From Dasypus novemcinctus (taxonomy: Eukaryota; Chordata; Mammalia; Cingulata; Dasypodidae): a DNA stretch of 64,000 bases. The notes below the pieces were generated by a model. It did not search any database, was not told where the DNA came from, and was given only the letters and a program-made list of their open reading frames with translations. A program made the position numbers and the translations under genes. Below are positions 12,945 through 24,608 of the stretch, in pieces (position 1 is the first letter of the stretch; each line of letters opens with the position of its first letter). The stretch spans positions 54,391,954 through 54,455,953 of the forward strand of contig NC_080695.1 of the NCBI RefSeq assembly GCF_030445035.2. Reading direction: 5' to 3'.

Positions 12945-13165
12945 GAAATTTAGGCAAAAAATAGCAACGTCATATTCACTGAGCTGTTGCTATGTGCCCA
13001 GCACTGTGTGCAGAAAGCTTTAAGCACATCTCATCGAATCCTCGCAGGTCAAAGTACTGTTATGATTCCTGCTTAACCAATGAGGAAACTGAGGCTCAGG
13101 GGTCCCAGAGCTGGGCAAATGATGGAACCAGGATTCAGCTCTGGCTTCTCAGCCCACAGCTTAAC
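12945..13165 (-). mobile_element. MIR SINE fragment
   Basis: TGCCCAGCACTGTGTGC, TCATCGAATCCTCGCAGG and GAGGAAACTGAGGCTCAGG follow the reverse of the MIR consensus. Confidence 0.75.
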
Positions 13166-13385
13166 ACATTGGTTCTCAACCAGGATGAACTTGCCCCCAA
13201 GGGACATTTGGTGCTGTCTGGAGACTTCATTCCACTGGTGCTGATAGGTGAGGGGGTGCTACTGGCATCTAATGGGTAGAGATCAGTGATGCTGCTAAAC
13301 ACCCTACAACTCCCAGGGCAGCTCTCATAACAAAGAATTACCCAGCCCCAAATGTCAAGAGTGCTGCGACTGAGAAACCCTGGCT
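13165..13385. mobile_element. MER5-like hAT remnant
   Basis: It begins TTGGTTCTCAACCAGGATG and ends near GAGAAACCCTGG, with GGGACATTTGGTGCTGTCTG and GATGCTGCTAAACACC inside, so nearly full length. Confidence 0.8.
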
Positions 13386-13737
13386 TAACCGCTCAACTGG
13401 ATTAACATAACAATGGCTTGCGTGGTTTCCCACGAGAGCTATCCCAGGACAGTGTTCTGTGGGCAATGTGGTGAGGCAATGGGACCTAAGTTTAAAGTTG
13501 CATGTTGCAGGTGGTACAAATATCTGGCAAAAGGATCAGTCAGTGTGGCTGGCGCAGAGAGAAAGGAGGAGATAAGGAATCAAGGAGTCCTCACCGTGGA
13601 AAGAGACAACAGCGACCTCAGGATAGCAGTTGAGGCACGTGTAGACTAATGACCTCTGTCTTGTCCCCGCCTCCCTGTTCTGTTCCCCTCCTCCCTCTCG
13701 CCTCCTCGCCTCCTGCCCACGCCCCCTGGCTCCCTAG

Positions 13738-13934
13738 TGTTCGGCCACAACATGAAGAGCAGCAACGACTTCATCGGAAGGATCGTGATCGGCCAGTACT
13801 CCTCCGGCCCCTCGGAATCCAACCACTGGCGGCGGATGCTCAACACCCACCGCACAGCCGTGGAGCAGTGGCACAGCCTGAGGTCCCGAGCGGAGTGTGA
13901 CCGTGTGTCTCCTGCCTCGCTGGAGGTGACCTGA
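13738..13934 (+). CDS. SYT17: Synaptotagmin-17 (B/K protein), terminal coding exon
   Basis: The exon begins with TG, completing a Val codon split by the intron (phase 1), and reads VFGHNMKSSNDFIGRIVIG, then YSSGPSESNHWRRML and EQWHSL, ending in SPASLEVT and TGA at 13932-13934. This is the last part of the second C2 domain, its final strands and C-terminal helix, and includes the WHxL motif typical of synaptotagmin C2B domains. I recognise it as the C terminus of SYT17, a palmitoylated, calcium-insensitive synaptotagmin-like protein of Golgi and endocytic membranes involved in trafficking and neurite growth (family knowledge). Compared with the human protein from memory I see about one substitution in 65 residues, so it looks intact and under selection. 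The acceptor is strong, with a long C/T tract before CCTAG. Upstream exons lie outside the window. Confidence 0.95.
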
Positions 13935-15115
13935 GGGTCGCAGGGAAGTCGGCTTTCATTTGTTTTAAAAAAAAAAAAAAAAAAAGGGAAGAAAATGTAA
14001 GACAGAAAAAAATGTATCACACACCTATGACGTCCACACCCGTATACACACTCACATCAGACATCCACCCGCGCGCGCACACACACCACATTTTCTCAGA
14101 ACCGAGAGGAAGCAGACTATTGGTAACAAAATGGCCGCCCTCCATGAGCTAGGCCTGAGAACTTTCTGGAACCCCCATCCATATGTCATGAGCTGAGTGG
14201 GCTCTGCTGTGGGACTTACTGGCAGTGCCTGTTCTTGTTGACACCCCTTTACATTTGCCCTCAAACGCACTTTCAACCCTCACACCTGATATGGGTGCCA
14301 GTCTTCATCAGGACTAAATTTACCAAGAGTTTGGCCAGGGATGGGAGGCCATATCCCCACTCCCAAAATGTCCATCCACTGGGGAACTTCTGAACAGGCT
14401 CCTCCTGTTCAAACCCGAAGGTGTAAGTATTTTGTCTTCTCTCTAGTGAATGTGATAACTAGATTAGACTACTTGGGAAAAACCAAATGGCAACAAAAAT
14501 GTTCCAGTGTAAGAAAACTCTCCTGGCTTTACTGAATTGGGCTTTGTGTTAGCTTATTCCAGGGGAACCCCTGTGGGTGTGGGTGTGTATGTCCTTGTGC
14601 AAATGTCCTCAGAGGTGAACACATGTACGTACCTAATTGTGTCCTCTTGGTGAGCAGGGCGGTGGGCTGGGACCCCGGCACTGGGCACTCCCTTCTCTCG
14701 GCCCCTCCCGCCCAGGGAAATTTCACCCCATGTTCTCCTGTCTGTGAAAGACCCCGCCTTCAGTAAGAGTAGTGTGTGTGTGAGTCCAGTAGATAGAATA
14801 CGATAGGGTATATCTGACATTTTTGAACTGGGTTGAGGTGATCCTGACCCACAGAAGACCCATAAAGGACCAATCCCATGGACTAAAGTGGCCAGACCCA
14901 ACCCATCCCACCCAGGGGATCTCTTTTCTTCCCGTTCTCTGGAGGTCTTTCTGTGTTTGTGTGTGAACCAAAGTCATTTTTCTCCTGCTGAGGGATCAGT
15001 GTAGTTAGAATAGGTCTCTCGCTGTTGGATGCTTCTGTATCTTTTTTCCACAGCCTATTGTCTAGTATGATGGGGAGATATTTCCTGAAATTAAAGACTA
15101 TTTATTTGTGCCATG
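13935..15115 (+). other. SYT17: SYT17 3' UTR (approximate end)
   Basis: The UTR follows the TGA directly. It contains an A-run at about 13966-13985, a short GC/AC dinucleotide run near 14070, and otherwise non-repetitive sequence. The first good polyadenylation signal is ATTAAA at 15090-15095, followed by a T/G-rich segment. An old interspersed repeat begins near 15170, which fits a transcript end just before it. The end point is inferred. Confidence 0.5.
15090..15095 (+). promoter_or_regulatory. Candidate SYT17 polyadenylation signal (ATTAAA)
   Basis: ATTAAA lies 1.16 kb after the SYT17 stop codon and is followed by TTTATTTGTG, a plausible downstream element. No AATAAA was noticed between the stop and this point. 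Confidence 0.5.
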
Positions 15116-15169
15116 CATTCTGAGTTCTCTTTTACTTCGTGAACACAGGGCATAGAGGATGGGAGGGTG

Positions 15170-15715
15170 TTCCAGGTATTACTGCTGTATACCAAGCCAT
15201 CCCAATGGCTCAAAGCAATGATATTGATTATCTCATGGTCTTGTCAGTCAAGAATTCAGACAAGGCACAGCAGGGATGATTCCTCTGTGCTCCATATCAC
15301 CTGAGACCTCAGCTGGGAGACTCGAGGGCTGGGGGATGGAATCATCTGGCAGCTCCTTCCCTCAACATGCCTGGCTGTTGATGCTGGCTGACATCTGAGG
15401 GGCTCTCTCTCCATTTGGAGTAGCTTGGTCTTCCTCGCAGTATGGTGGCCAGCTTCCAAGACAAGCATCCCAGGAGTAAGAGAGAGCCAGGCAGAAGCTG
15501 TACCCTTTTTCTGACGTAGTCTGAGAAGTCACATAGTATCACTTCTGCTACACTGTGAGTCCAGGCAGCCATAAACCCTTGCTTAGACAAAGGAGAGGGG
15601 ACATAGAGAATATAAAGTAAGAAGTGACGGTCACAACCTAAGGAGAACACGGGGGATGGGTGATCCAGATTGACACAATCATCTTTGGAAACTACAACCT
15701 ATCACAGTATTTATA
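15170..15715. repeat. Old interspersed repeat family R2, copy 1
   Basis: ACTGCTGTATACCAAGCCAT, GGCTCAAAGCAATGATATTG and CAGCTGGGAGACTCGAGGGC are related to 46440-46900 (TGCTGTGTAACAAGTCACTC, GGGGCTTAAAGCAACCATC). I do not know the family name. Confidence 0.5.
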
Positions 15716-16069
15716 ACCAGCCAGCCGGGCCTGCTGGACTTTGTTGGAAATGTTAGCATGTGATTTTGGAAGGAAAGACAGTTGAAATGTTAAGGTATCT
15801 ATCTTCACCTGATGACTGGTGGGAGAACCCAGGCAGAGGATTGATCTCCTGCCCTTGGTCTCTCGCTGCTTGAGGCCCTGGAGGCATTCAATGTCTGCAC
15901 TTTCAGGGCTGTCCTGGGTGAGCCCAGCGAGCTTCCATGGCACTGGACAGATCCCTCGGCAGAGAAAGAGAGAGGCAAGTGTGCTTGCAGAGGTGAGCGC
16001 AGGGTTGGCCCACAGCAGCCTCAGGTGAATTCAAGAGGGCTATGAGGTGGGCATCAGAAGCATCTGCTT

Positions 16070-16440
16070 GGGAAACGGACTTTGGCCCAGTGGTTAGGGC
16101 GTCCGTCTACCATATGGGAGGTTCGCGGTTCAAACCCCGGGCCTCCTTGACCCGTGTGGAGCTGGCCATGCGCAGTGCTGATGCGCGCAAGGAGTGCCGT
16201 GCCACGCAAGGGTGTCCCCCGCATAGGGGAGCCCCACGCGCAAGGAGTGCGCCCGTGAGGAGAGCCGCCCAGCGTGAAAAGAAAGAGCAGCCTGCCCAGG
16301 AATGGCGCCGCCCACACTTCCCGTGCCGCTGACGACAACAGAAGCGGACAAAGAAACAAGACGCAGCAAATAGACACCAAGAACAGACAACCAGGGGAGG
16401 GGGGGAAATTAAATAAATAAATAAATCTTTAAAAAAAAAA
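16070..16440 (+). mobile_element. DAS-type SINE, short form
   Basis: The full head begins GGAAACGGACTTTGGCCCAG and has a B-box-like GGTTCAAACCCC. The tail is (AAAT)n followed by CTTT and an A-run. The TSD is AGAAGCATCTGCTT at 16056-16069 and 16441-16454. It lacks the roughly 50-bp block found in the long form. Confidence 0.95.
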
Positions 16441-16904
16441 AGAAGCATCTGCTTTGCTCATTTAAACAACAAAAGGACTGCCTAGGTGCCAAATATCATC
16501 TCATTTATTCTCACTGCAGCCACCTGCAGGGAAGAAGTTTTCATTCCCCTTTCACAAATGAAGAAATCCAGATTGAATGAAATTACATGGCGAGAAAGCA
16601 ATGGATCTAGAATGCCCAGCATAAGCCGAGGTGGCTACCTGCCCTGCTGGCCTTTCCCCTCTGAGATTAGGATAATGGTTCTCACCCCGTAGGGGTGGTG
16701 TGAGGCTTAGCTGGAACAAGACTGTTAAGTCTCAGCACAGCCCTGGTGTATGCTGAATGGCTATTATTACTAGGCAAACACTGGGCAATGTTTGTTGGTT
16801 GATTAGAAGGAACACTGGTAGGACAGATGTCAGAGCCATCCTCATCTCCGGCCATAGAGTTTGTCAGGAGAAGAGAAACATGTGAAAGGGTGAATGATTG
16901 GTTA

Positions 16905-17360
16905 GTTTCCCAGGCCGCCTAAAGCAGATGCCACGGAATGGTTCAGCTTTATGGGAATTTATTAACTTAGGGTTTCGAGGCCTAGAAAATGTCCTAATCA
17001 AGGCATCATCAAGGTGATGCTTTCTTCCTGAAAACTGGCTGTTGGACATCCTTGGTTCCTCTATCATGTGACGAGGAACGTGGCTGTGTCTGCTGTCCTC
17101 TCCCTTCACTTCTGGGTTTCGTCGCTTTCGACTTCCTGCTTTCCGTGGCTTTTCCCCTCTCACTCTCCGTATTCATCCCGTTCATAAAGGACTCCAGCAG
17201 GAGGCTCAAGGCCCATCTTGAATGAGGTAGATCACAACTGAACTGAAGTAGCCTCATCTAAAGGTCCTGCTTATAATGAGTTCACAACACAGGAATGGAT
17301 TCGATTTAAGAACATGTTTTTTCTGGGGTACATTCAGCTTCAAACCACGACACTTGGTTT
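16905..17360. repeat. Interspersed repeat family R1, copy 2
   Basis: It shares ATGCTTTCTTCCTGAAAAC, TTCATAAAGGACTCCAGCAG, CTCATCTAAAGGTCCTGCTT and CTGGGGTACATTCAGC with the copies at 6652 and 60393. Confidence 0.6.
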
Positions 17361-18032
17361 CTATAGAAACCTGTACCCAAGGTGTCCTGTTGTGTGCTAC
17401 CCGCTTGTTTTAATTAGCCTCTTCCTCCTCCGCAGCTAAGAGGTGGGAAAGGAGGTACACAGGCTGCCTGAACACTCACCTGGGGGTGTGGAGACTCAAC
17501 TCAGAGAAAGGACTCAGGTCAGCGTGATGGTGGGAAGCTGTAAAGCCTCTCCTGTCTGCCCAGGGCCGGTCCTCGAGTCCTCTCTTCTGATGGAAAGGCG
17601 TTGCCCTTCTCCCCGGCAGCAGCTCTGAGCTGGAGTTCCGAGGCTCCAGAATTCCTCCATCTTCCGTTTCACCCCCTGGGACTTGTCTGAAGCTATTGAC
17701 CCTTGTCCAGCCCTGCTCCGATGTGACGGGTCCCAGGAACAGCCGTTCGGGGCTGAAAGTTGGGAGTCACTGCAGAGGAGGAGAGCAGCACTCCTTTCTT
17801 TCTGATTGGCCTGCATCTTCCACTGCCAGTGAGATATGTGCCCCTTTTTTATGTTCAAAAATGCCATTTAACTCAGGAATGATGGCAATTAGGCAAAAAC
17901 TAAAAACTTACTCCTTAAAAAAAAGATGGGAAGCAGTGCCCTAAAGATCAGCCTGTTTTATTTCTCAACTTTACATTTTCATATGCAGTGTCATCAAGGG
18001 TTCCACTGTGACCTGTTGTATGACTAGCATGT

Positions 18033-18690
18033 TGTATTACTCAGCCAAAGGGGTCCCGATGCAAAATACCAGAAATCTGTTGGCTTTTATAAAGGATATT
18101 TATTTGGGGTAGGAGCTTACAGTTACCAGGCCATAAAGCATAAGTTACTTCCCTCACCAAAGTCTGTTGCCAAGTGTTGGAGCAAGATGGCTGCTGACAT
18201 TCAGCCTTCCTCTTCCTCTTGGGGCTCCGTGGTCCTGGCTTCTTTCAATTTCAGCTGTAGGCCAGCAGGCTCTCTAGGCTTTGTCTCGCTCCCCGGGGCT
18301 CGATTCCGGGCTCAGGCTTCCTTCTTTCCACAAGGTCAGCTGTAGACCATCAGGTGAACAGTTCGTCTCTCTTCCTGGGGCCACTACCATGTCTGTGGAG
18401 CTGTCCCTACTCCTCTGTGTTCTTCTCCTGTGTGTTTACTTCCTGGGTCCCAGCTCAAAACTCCAACTAACTCTTCTGCCATGTCGTTTTCTCTGTGAGT
18501 CCCCACCTGCCAAGGGGACAGGGATGCAACATCCTACTGATGTGACCCAATCAAAGCCTTAATCATTATTTAATCAAGTAATAGTGAAACCTCTGGATCT
18601 GATATCTAATGCCTGGAGGGACAAACCAGTTTACAAACATAATCCAATATCTATTTTTGGAATTCATAACCATATCAAACTGCTACACAT
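18033..18690 (-). mobile_element. MaLR-like solo LTR
   Basis: On the minus strand it begins GTAGCAGTTTGATATGGTTA and ends near an AAATAAATATCC polyadenylation region and AAGCCAACAGATTTCTGG. It is the same family as 5901-6420, and longer. Confidence 0.65.
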
Positions 18691-18860
18691 GTAAAGAGTG
18701 CTCATCACATGTCAGGCATTATTCTAAGCACTTTACTGGTATGAGCAAAGCATTGACTTGTCCCTGTTTTGCAGATGCGGAAACTTGGGGTTTAGAGGAT
18801 AAAACAGTCAGCACATGGTCATAGAGGCAGGTATGGAATTTGAATGTGGGTGCGCCTGAA
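18690..18860 (-). mobile_element. MIR SINE fragment
   Basis: CATGTCAGGCATTATTCTAAG, TTTGCAGATGCGGAAACTTG and GGCAGGTATGGAATTTGAA follow the reverse MIR core. Confidence 0.65.
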
Positions 18861-19117
18861 TCAAAAGGCACTTTTTACTGCTTATTTTATAATTCTGGGG
18901 ATGGGGCCTGGGAAGATTCTGATAGGCATGCAAAAGTACAAAAGGTGTTTTTGTTGTTAATGTTTTGTTTGCTTAATTTTTAAGCACAAAAGTTTTGAGT
19001 GACCGGTAGTGGTAAGGCATATTGCAGGCTGAAATTGAGCCTGAGCTGTGTTTGACCCAAGTCAAACTGTTTTATTGTTGTTTAAAAGTAGTATTTTTAA
19101 AAAGCTAATAAGTTAAA

Positions 19118-19339
19118 GGAGAGAGATAGATGATAAATGGTGATAGATAAATGAATAGAAATAGATAGATGGGTGACAGATGGAGGATACATGTAGATAA
19201 GTGATACGTAGATGATAGATAATGGATGATAGTGGATAAATAGATGGATAGATGATAGATAACAGATGACTGATAGACAGATATAGAAAGATAGATATGA
19301 TAGACAAATGAAAGATGATAGAAAGATAGGTAGGTAGAG

Positions 19340-19375
<36 letters not shown>

Positions 19376-19395
19376 GACAAGAGAGATGATAGATG
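19118..19395. repeat. Imperfect (GATA)n microsatellite
   Basis: About 280 bp of GATA/GATG-type units, with a nearly pure (GATA) run at about 19340-19374. The long open frames of Tyr-Leu-Ser-Ile repeats on the minus strand are simply this repeat translated. Confidence 0.97.
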
Positions 19396-19604
19396 GAGCC
19401 ATCTTCTCTGAATTCTCAGGCCACCATAAGCCCAGTGTGTCTGAGTGTGTGTATGTGTGTTTGGGGTACACCATCATGCAATAAACACAACTTTATACCC
19501 TGTGTCACAAAGAGACTACTACAACCTCCCAAAAGTTTAGCCAAGATCATATTTGTCAGTTGATGAAATTGTCTACTTTCTGACCAGTAAACTTGAGTTC
19601 CAGA

Positions 19605-19825
19605 CCAAGGGTTGGCAAACTACAGCCCATGGACCAAATCCAGTTGGCTGCCTGTTTATATAAATCAAGTTTTATTGGAACAAAGCCATCCATTCATTTG
19701 CACATTGTCCTGGATGGTTTTGGACAACAGCGGCAAAAGTTGAATAGTTGTGAGAGAGACCGAATGGCCTGCAGAGCCTAAGATATTTATCTGACTCTGC
19801 AGAACAAGCTTGCCAACCCCTGGTC
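19605..19825. mobile_element. hAT-Charlie-type DNA transposon remnant
   Basis: GGGTTGGCAAACTACAGCCC at the left and TTGCCAACCCCTGGTC at the right form inverted ends. The interior has AGTTTTATTGGAACAAAGCC. Confidence 0.85.
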
Positions 19826-20814
19826 TAGAACAACACTTCTTAAACTTTAGTGTGCACACAACCTGCTGGGGAGCTTAAAATGTGCATTCTGATCCAGCCC
19901 GTCTGGGGCGGGGCCCGAGATTCCGCATTTCGAGCAAGTTTCCAGGTAGCAGCGATGGCACTGCTGCTGCCGTACAATCCTTTCTGTGTTCCCGTCTGGA
20001 GAGGGAGCGGGAACCGATTTACGAAAAAAAACTTCAGGGGGCAAATCACAGCACAGCTAAAATAATAAGGGGCTTATTTGCCTGATCAAAGGATTTTCCT
20101 ACTTTTCTAAAGGATGTCCAGTGGTCTGCCCTTGACTGCCCTCTCCCTCCCTTTCTAGTGTGCTCACAAGAGGGCGTGTTTGATTTTAGGCCGTCCCCAG
20201 GAGCATGGCCACAGGGACTCGGGAAGTACAGTGCACGAGATAATGGGGTGTGGGAGGAGAGCATCCAAAGTTTCTTCTGTGGTCATATTTCATACCAGCC
20301 TCTTCAAATCGCCATTTTTGGGGGGTGTTTTGTAACAGACGTGCTGTATCACGACAGTAAGCAGAAGATTCACATATTTATAACTATGCAAATGTACACT
20401 GAAATTTCCTACTGATGGGTGTCTGCAAGTGCCAAAATTTTGAGGCAACTGGTATACCAAGGCGTGCTGCAGGCTGAAACCAGGCCTGCACTGTGTTTGC
20501 ACCCTGAGTCAGGCCTTGGCAGGCTTTCAGCTCCAGCGCCAGCAGCGCAAAGCACCCTGCGTGGGCAGGAGCTAAGTTATTGCTCACAAGCACGGCAGCG
20601 GGTGTTCCGGAGAGAAAACGAGCGGCTTGGAAGCCAAATCGACACATTCAAATCCGCCCTGTGAATGCCAGCGACGCAAGGTGGCAGGAGACCTGCCTGA
20701 GCATTTTTGGAGAGAAGGGGGGCAGTGCAGGGTGGGGAGGACCAGGTGATGCCAGAAAAAGGCTTGCACTGGATCGATAATAATTATCATGATAATAATA
20801 GCAGCACAATTGGC

Positions 20815-20965
20815 TGTTTATTGATGCTAAGTATATGATGCATAAGTTAGTTCATTTCATCTTTGTGAGGTGGACACTGTCATTGGCCCCTATTTTCTAG
20901 AGAAGGAAACTGAGGCTTGAAAGATAAAGTGACTTGCATAGGGGCATACAAAGTGGGGGAGAGAA
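20815..20965 (-). mobile_element. MIR SINE fragment
   Basis: TTGATGCTAAGTATATGATG, CATCTTTGTGAGGTGGACAC and GAAGGAAACTGAGGCTTG fit the reverse MIR core. Confidence 0.6.
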
Positions 20966-21360
20966 AGGCTCTGATTTTTAGAGAGATTAATTCTCCATAA
21001 ATGTGAGACATCCAGAAAAAAGCACCAGCGGTTTGAAACATTTAAGTCTGAGCGATCCTCCATAAGAGAGCTGGGCACCAACAGCGTTTGCGCCTCTCTG
21101 TCAAGACGCTTCTACCTCCTTTAAACCTCAAGGGACCCTGGGAGAAAGAGAAGCAGTCACCAAGACCTTCCTAGGAGAGCCGGGGCCTGCGCAGATTCTT
21201 CCATCAGCAGTGGGGTCTCCAACCCCGGCAGGGCCAGGGGCGCCCCTTCTCAGCTCCGGGCAGTTGTTCCCATGGGGAAATGAGGGCTAAATTTTGCCAG
21301 ATCTTCGGATTGTCCACAGAAGGCAGAAATCTGGATTTGTATCTAAAATATCCCAATTGT

Positions 21361-21735
21361 AAGGTCCGCAGTTCAAACCCCGGGCCTCCTTGACCCGTGT
21401 GGAACTGGCCCATGCGCAGTGCTGATGCGCGCAAGGAGTGCCGTGCCATGCAGGGGTGTCCCCCGCGTAGGGGAGCCCCACATGCAAGGAGTGCGCCCCG
21501 TAAGGAGAGCCACCCAGCATGAAAGAAAGAGCAGCCTGCCCAGGAATGGTGCCGCACACACGGAGAGCTGACACAGCAAGATGTCACAATAAAAAGAAAC
21601 ACAGATTCCCGCGCTGCTGACAACAACAGAAGCGGACAAAGACGACGCAGCAAATAGACAAAGAGAACAGACAACCGGGGTGTGGGGAAAGGGGAGAGAA
21701 ATAAATAAATAAATAAATCTTTAAAAAAATAATAA
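21361..21735 (+). mobile_element. DAS-type SINE, long form, 5' truncated
   Basis: It starts inside the head at AAGGTCCGCAGTTCAAACCC, so the A-box region is missing. Together with the next SINE it lies between TCCCAATTGT (21351-21360) and TCCCGATTGT (22121-22130). The second SINE inserted into, or was added at, its A-rich tail. Confidence 0.92.
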
Positions 21736-22120
21736 GGCGGCGGACTTGGCCCAATGGTTAGGGCGTCCGTCTACCACATGGGAGGTCCGCGGTTCAAACT
21801 CCGGGCCTCCTTGACCTGTCTGGAGCTGGCCCATGTGCAGTGCTGATGCGTGCAAGGAGTGCGGTGCCACGCAGGGGTGTCCCCCACTTAGGGGAGCCCC
21901 AAGCGCAAGGAGTGCGGCCGTGAGGAGAGCCGCCCAGCGCGAAAGAGAGTGCAGCCTGCCCAGGAATGGCGCCGCCCACACTTCCCGTGCCGCTAACGAC
22001 AACAGAAGCAGACAAAGAAACAAGACGCAGCAAAGAGACACAGAGAACAGGCAACCGAGGGGGGGGGATTAAATAAATAAATAAATCTTTAAAAAATAAT
22101 AATAATAATAAAATAAAATG
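21736..22120 (+). mobile_element. DAS-type SINE, short form
   Basis: Full length, from GGCGGCGGACTTGGCCCAAT to an (AAT)n-rich tail, sitting directly in the tail of the preceding SINE in the same orientation. Confidence 0.93.
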
Positions 22121-22631
22121 TCCCGATTGTATGCCCTGGCAATGAATTTTTTAAAACACTGCCTGGACCCAACAAATCCCCTCCACTAGTGGATGGGCCT
22201 TGAGCTGAGAGGCCCCGTGTGCAGCCTCTGCTCTCAATGCTGAGTTCTGTTTTCACCCTCTAAGACTACTCCGAGGGGGCCCAATCGTGTTATGTCCCGT
22301 GACTCCCCAACAGGCTGGGGTGTGAGCTTCCTCACTACTCCACTTTACAGAGGAGGAAGCCAAGCCCCAGGAACGCAGGGCGCCCAGAGCCCCACAGTGC
22401 CCAGAGGCAGGCCGGGCCCAGGGCCTGTCCCTCTGAGCTTGTCTCCATCCAGGTGCAAAGAGCGGGGGTGGGAGGGGGGGGAGGGAAACGGAGGGGAAGG
22501 AGAGGAGGAGACTGGTCCACTCAATCCTTCCCTGGCTTCCAGGAAGCTCCATCTGTGCCTGGAGAGCACTCCTGGAACCCAGCGTCCTGCCCAAGGGCCT
22601 CTGCTCCTCTCAGACCTTCTTGAGGCTCAGG

Positions 22632-22718
22632 ATGCAGAGTTGGGGCCGTGGACTGCGGCCTCCCTTACCCTCCTCTCTGCACAGGCCTTTCCACACACGG
22701 ACATCAGTGTCAGCCCAG
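22632..22718 (+). pseudogene. CLEC19A: CLEC19A exon 1 (signal peptide), frameshifted
   Basis: The sequence starts ATGCAGAGTTGG, matching the expected Met-Gln-x-Trp start, but the frame that then gives WTAASLTLLSAQAFPHTDIS and VSP is a different one. One base appears to be missing around 22641-22650. Read from this ATG, the protein leaves the lectin frame after about four codons. The correct frame gives a hydrophobic signal peptide with an A-Q-A-F cleavage region. The exon ends CCAG with donor GTGAGC at 22719. The lectin frame is also open upstream to an ATG at 22292, but that start would add about 113 unrelated residues. Confidence 0.8.
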
Positions 22719-22884
22719 GTGAGCGCAAGGGCCAGGGCCGGGTGCCAGTGGACAGGGGGACGCAGCGGAGGGACTTGAGTTTCCATCAGTGAGGAGTTTT
22801 CATCTGGCCGAGGGGGGTTGAGGTGCCTCGCTGAGCCCCTTGACAGCCCCCTTCATGGGCACTCTCCTAGGGCCAGACCAAAAG

Positions 22885-23100
22885 GGTTGTTTTAGGAGTC
22901 CTGGGTTTAAACCTCAGCTTTGCAGGTTACAAGCTGTGTGACCTGGGATAAGTTTCCTAACCTCTCTGGGCCTCAGTTCTTCTGGAAAATGGAGATCATA
23001 ATGGCACCCTGTCTGGGCTGCTATGTAAGGGAGATGAGAGAACATGGGAAAAGCGTTGGCATGTGGTGCCTGGCATCACAGGGAGCCCTGAAAATGGTAT
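22885..23100 (+). mobile_element. MIR SINE
   Basis: TCCTGGGTTTAAACCTCAGC, GCTGTGTGACCTGGGATAAG and CTCTGGGCCTCAGTTCTTCT follow the MIR consensus in forward orientation. Confidence 0.8.
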
Positions 23101-23489
23101 TTTTTTTATTATGGACTTGGCATCTGAGCACCCGGGTCCCTGGGACTGTGACAGCCATTCCAGGGAGCTTTCAGGCCCCACTGCTGTGCCTCTGGAGGGT
23201 GGGCATGCAGGAAGGGTGCAGTTGTCCCTCTCCTGGCCTCTCTGGAGTCCTAGCCCTGTGACACCCAGCCCTAAAGGTTTTGTGTGGTGTCCCCATGGAT
23301 TGGAAACCATCAGTTCCAGGCTCACGACCTCCTAGAGTCCCATTGGGAGGAAACAGGGCTTCAAATGAGCTCGATTTCTTCCTCGTTGCAATGGGAATTT
23401 CTGGGGTGTGGACTCTGAGGGGTCCTCTGTATGTTAGGGTGACTTCCTTGGAAAGAACCCTGACTCTAATAATAATATCAGTAACAACA

Positions 23490-23625
23490 ATGAAGTCTTC
23501 CATTACCCTTATTAGGTGCCAGGTGCTGTTCTGAGCATTTTTCATACGTAAATTCGTTTAATTTTCACAATAATTCTCACAATAATCCTATGGCAAAGAT
23601 ACTATTTTTATCCCTATCAAAGTAC
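23490..23625 (-). mobile_element. MIR SINE fragment
   Basis: AGGTGCCAGGTGCTGTTCTG and TCACAATAATCCTATGGCA match the reverse MIR core. Confidence 0.6.
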
Positions 23626-24193
23626 AACTGATAATATAATACCTACATGGAGATTCTCATAAGGGCAAGTTATTGGGCTGTTCCAGTGTTAGGACAGATT
23701 GAAATGGTGGGGTGATAGGGTTGCCAGATAAATACCAGATGCCTAGTTACAGTTGAATTTCAGACAAGTAATAAATAATTTTGAGTATAAGCGTGTATTA
23801 AATATTTCATGGGATATACTTATACTTGATTTCTGATTTCACTGGGAATCTTGTTTCATTTCTTTCCCCCTAAATCTGGCAACCTGAGTAGTAGGAGGGT
23901 GGGGGGCAGGCTCAGTTCACTCAGATGAGCATCATGGACTCTGGTTCTGTTGCAGACTCTTGGAGTGTCTTTCGACCTTGCTTTGTGCGTTGTTGTTTTT
24001 TGGTACTTGTTAATCCGTTATGACGTATTAGCTGTACAGCAGTAAATCCTCCTCCCCAGCTTCCAACCCCGTTACATATTTTATTACAGGTCTCATGTTG
24101 GCCTCCTAGAATAATGAAACATATCACACAGTACAGCTAAGTACAAAATGCATCAGCCTAGCTAACTGGTAGCCCTCTTAAAAACAATACAGA

Positions 24194-24608
24194 GGGAAGC
24201 GGACGTGGCTCAGCTCATAGAGCACCCGCCTACCATATGGGAAGGTCCAGGGTTCAATTCTCAGGCCCTCCTGGCCCTTGTGATGAGCTGGGCCATGCTC
24301 AGAGCTGCCTCGTGCAAGGAGTGCCGTGCCTCGCAGGGGCGCCCCCACGTGGGGTGCCCCATGCACAAGGAATACGCCCTGCAAGGAGAGCCCCTCCGCG
24401 TGAAAAAAGCACAGCCCACCCAGGAGTGGCGCTGCACACACGAGAGCTGACACAGCAAGATAACCCAACAAAAAAGAGACGCAGTTTCTTGGTGCCACCA
24501 AGGGTGCAAGCAGGCACAGAAGAACACAAAGAGAGTTGACACAGAGCAGACAAGGGGCGGGGGGGAAGGGGAGAGAAATAAATAAAGTAAGTATTTAAAA
24601 ACAAAACA
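24194..24608 (+). mobile_element. Older DAS-related SINE, divergent head
   Basis: The head reads GGGAAGCGGACGTGGCTCAG and the B-box-like segment is GGGTTCAATTCTC. The body retains two CAAGGA-type units. It is more diverged than the neighbour that follows directly at 24609. Confidence 0.88.

Larger units (their letters stand above)
1..13737 (+). other. SYT17: SYT17 last intron (partial)
   Basis: The stretch ends in a pyrimidine-rich tract and AG at 13736-13737, immediately before the SYT17 terminal coding exon. I looked for the preceding exon, which should encode the middle of the second C2 domain, and did not find it, so the interval is read as one intron that starts outside the window. It holds old repeats (MER5-like, L1, MIR, a MaLR-like LTR) and one recent SINE, listed separately. 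The rest, for example 7550-9880, looks like unique non-coding sequence. Confidence 0.75.

Noticed and set aside
1-13737. Search for the penultimate SYT17 exon.
   Set aside because: No segment encoding the expected C2B middle part was found. The exon probably lies upstream of the window.
16087-16140. tRNA-like sequence with A and B boxes at the start of SINEs.
   Set aside because: These are SINE heads. They lack a complete cloverleaf and acceptor stem and are embedded in retroposed units with A-rich tails, so they are not called tRNA genes.
19097-19477. Open frame of 126 codons rich in Tyr-Leu-Ser-Ile.
   Set aside because: It is the translation of an imperfect GATA microsatellite.
22292-22792. 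166-codon open frame containing the CLEC19A signal peptide.
   Set aside because: Only about 28 codons match the lectin. The upstream 113 codons resemble no protein, and the frame runs past a good splice donor at 22719. It is chance opening around exon 1.
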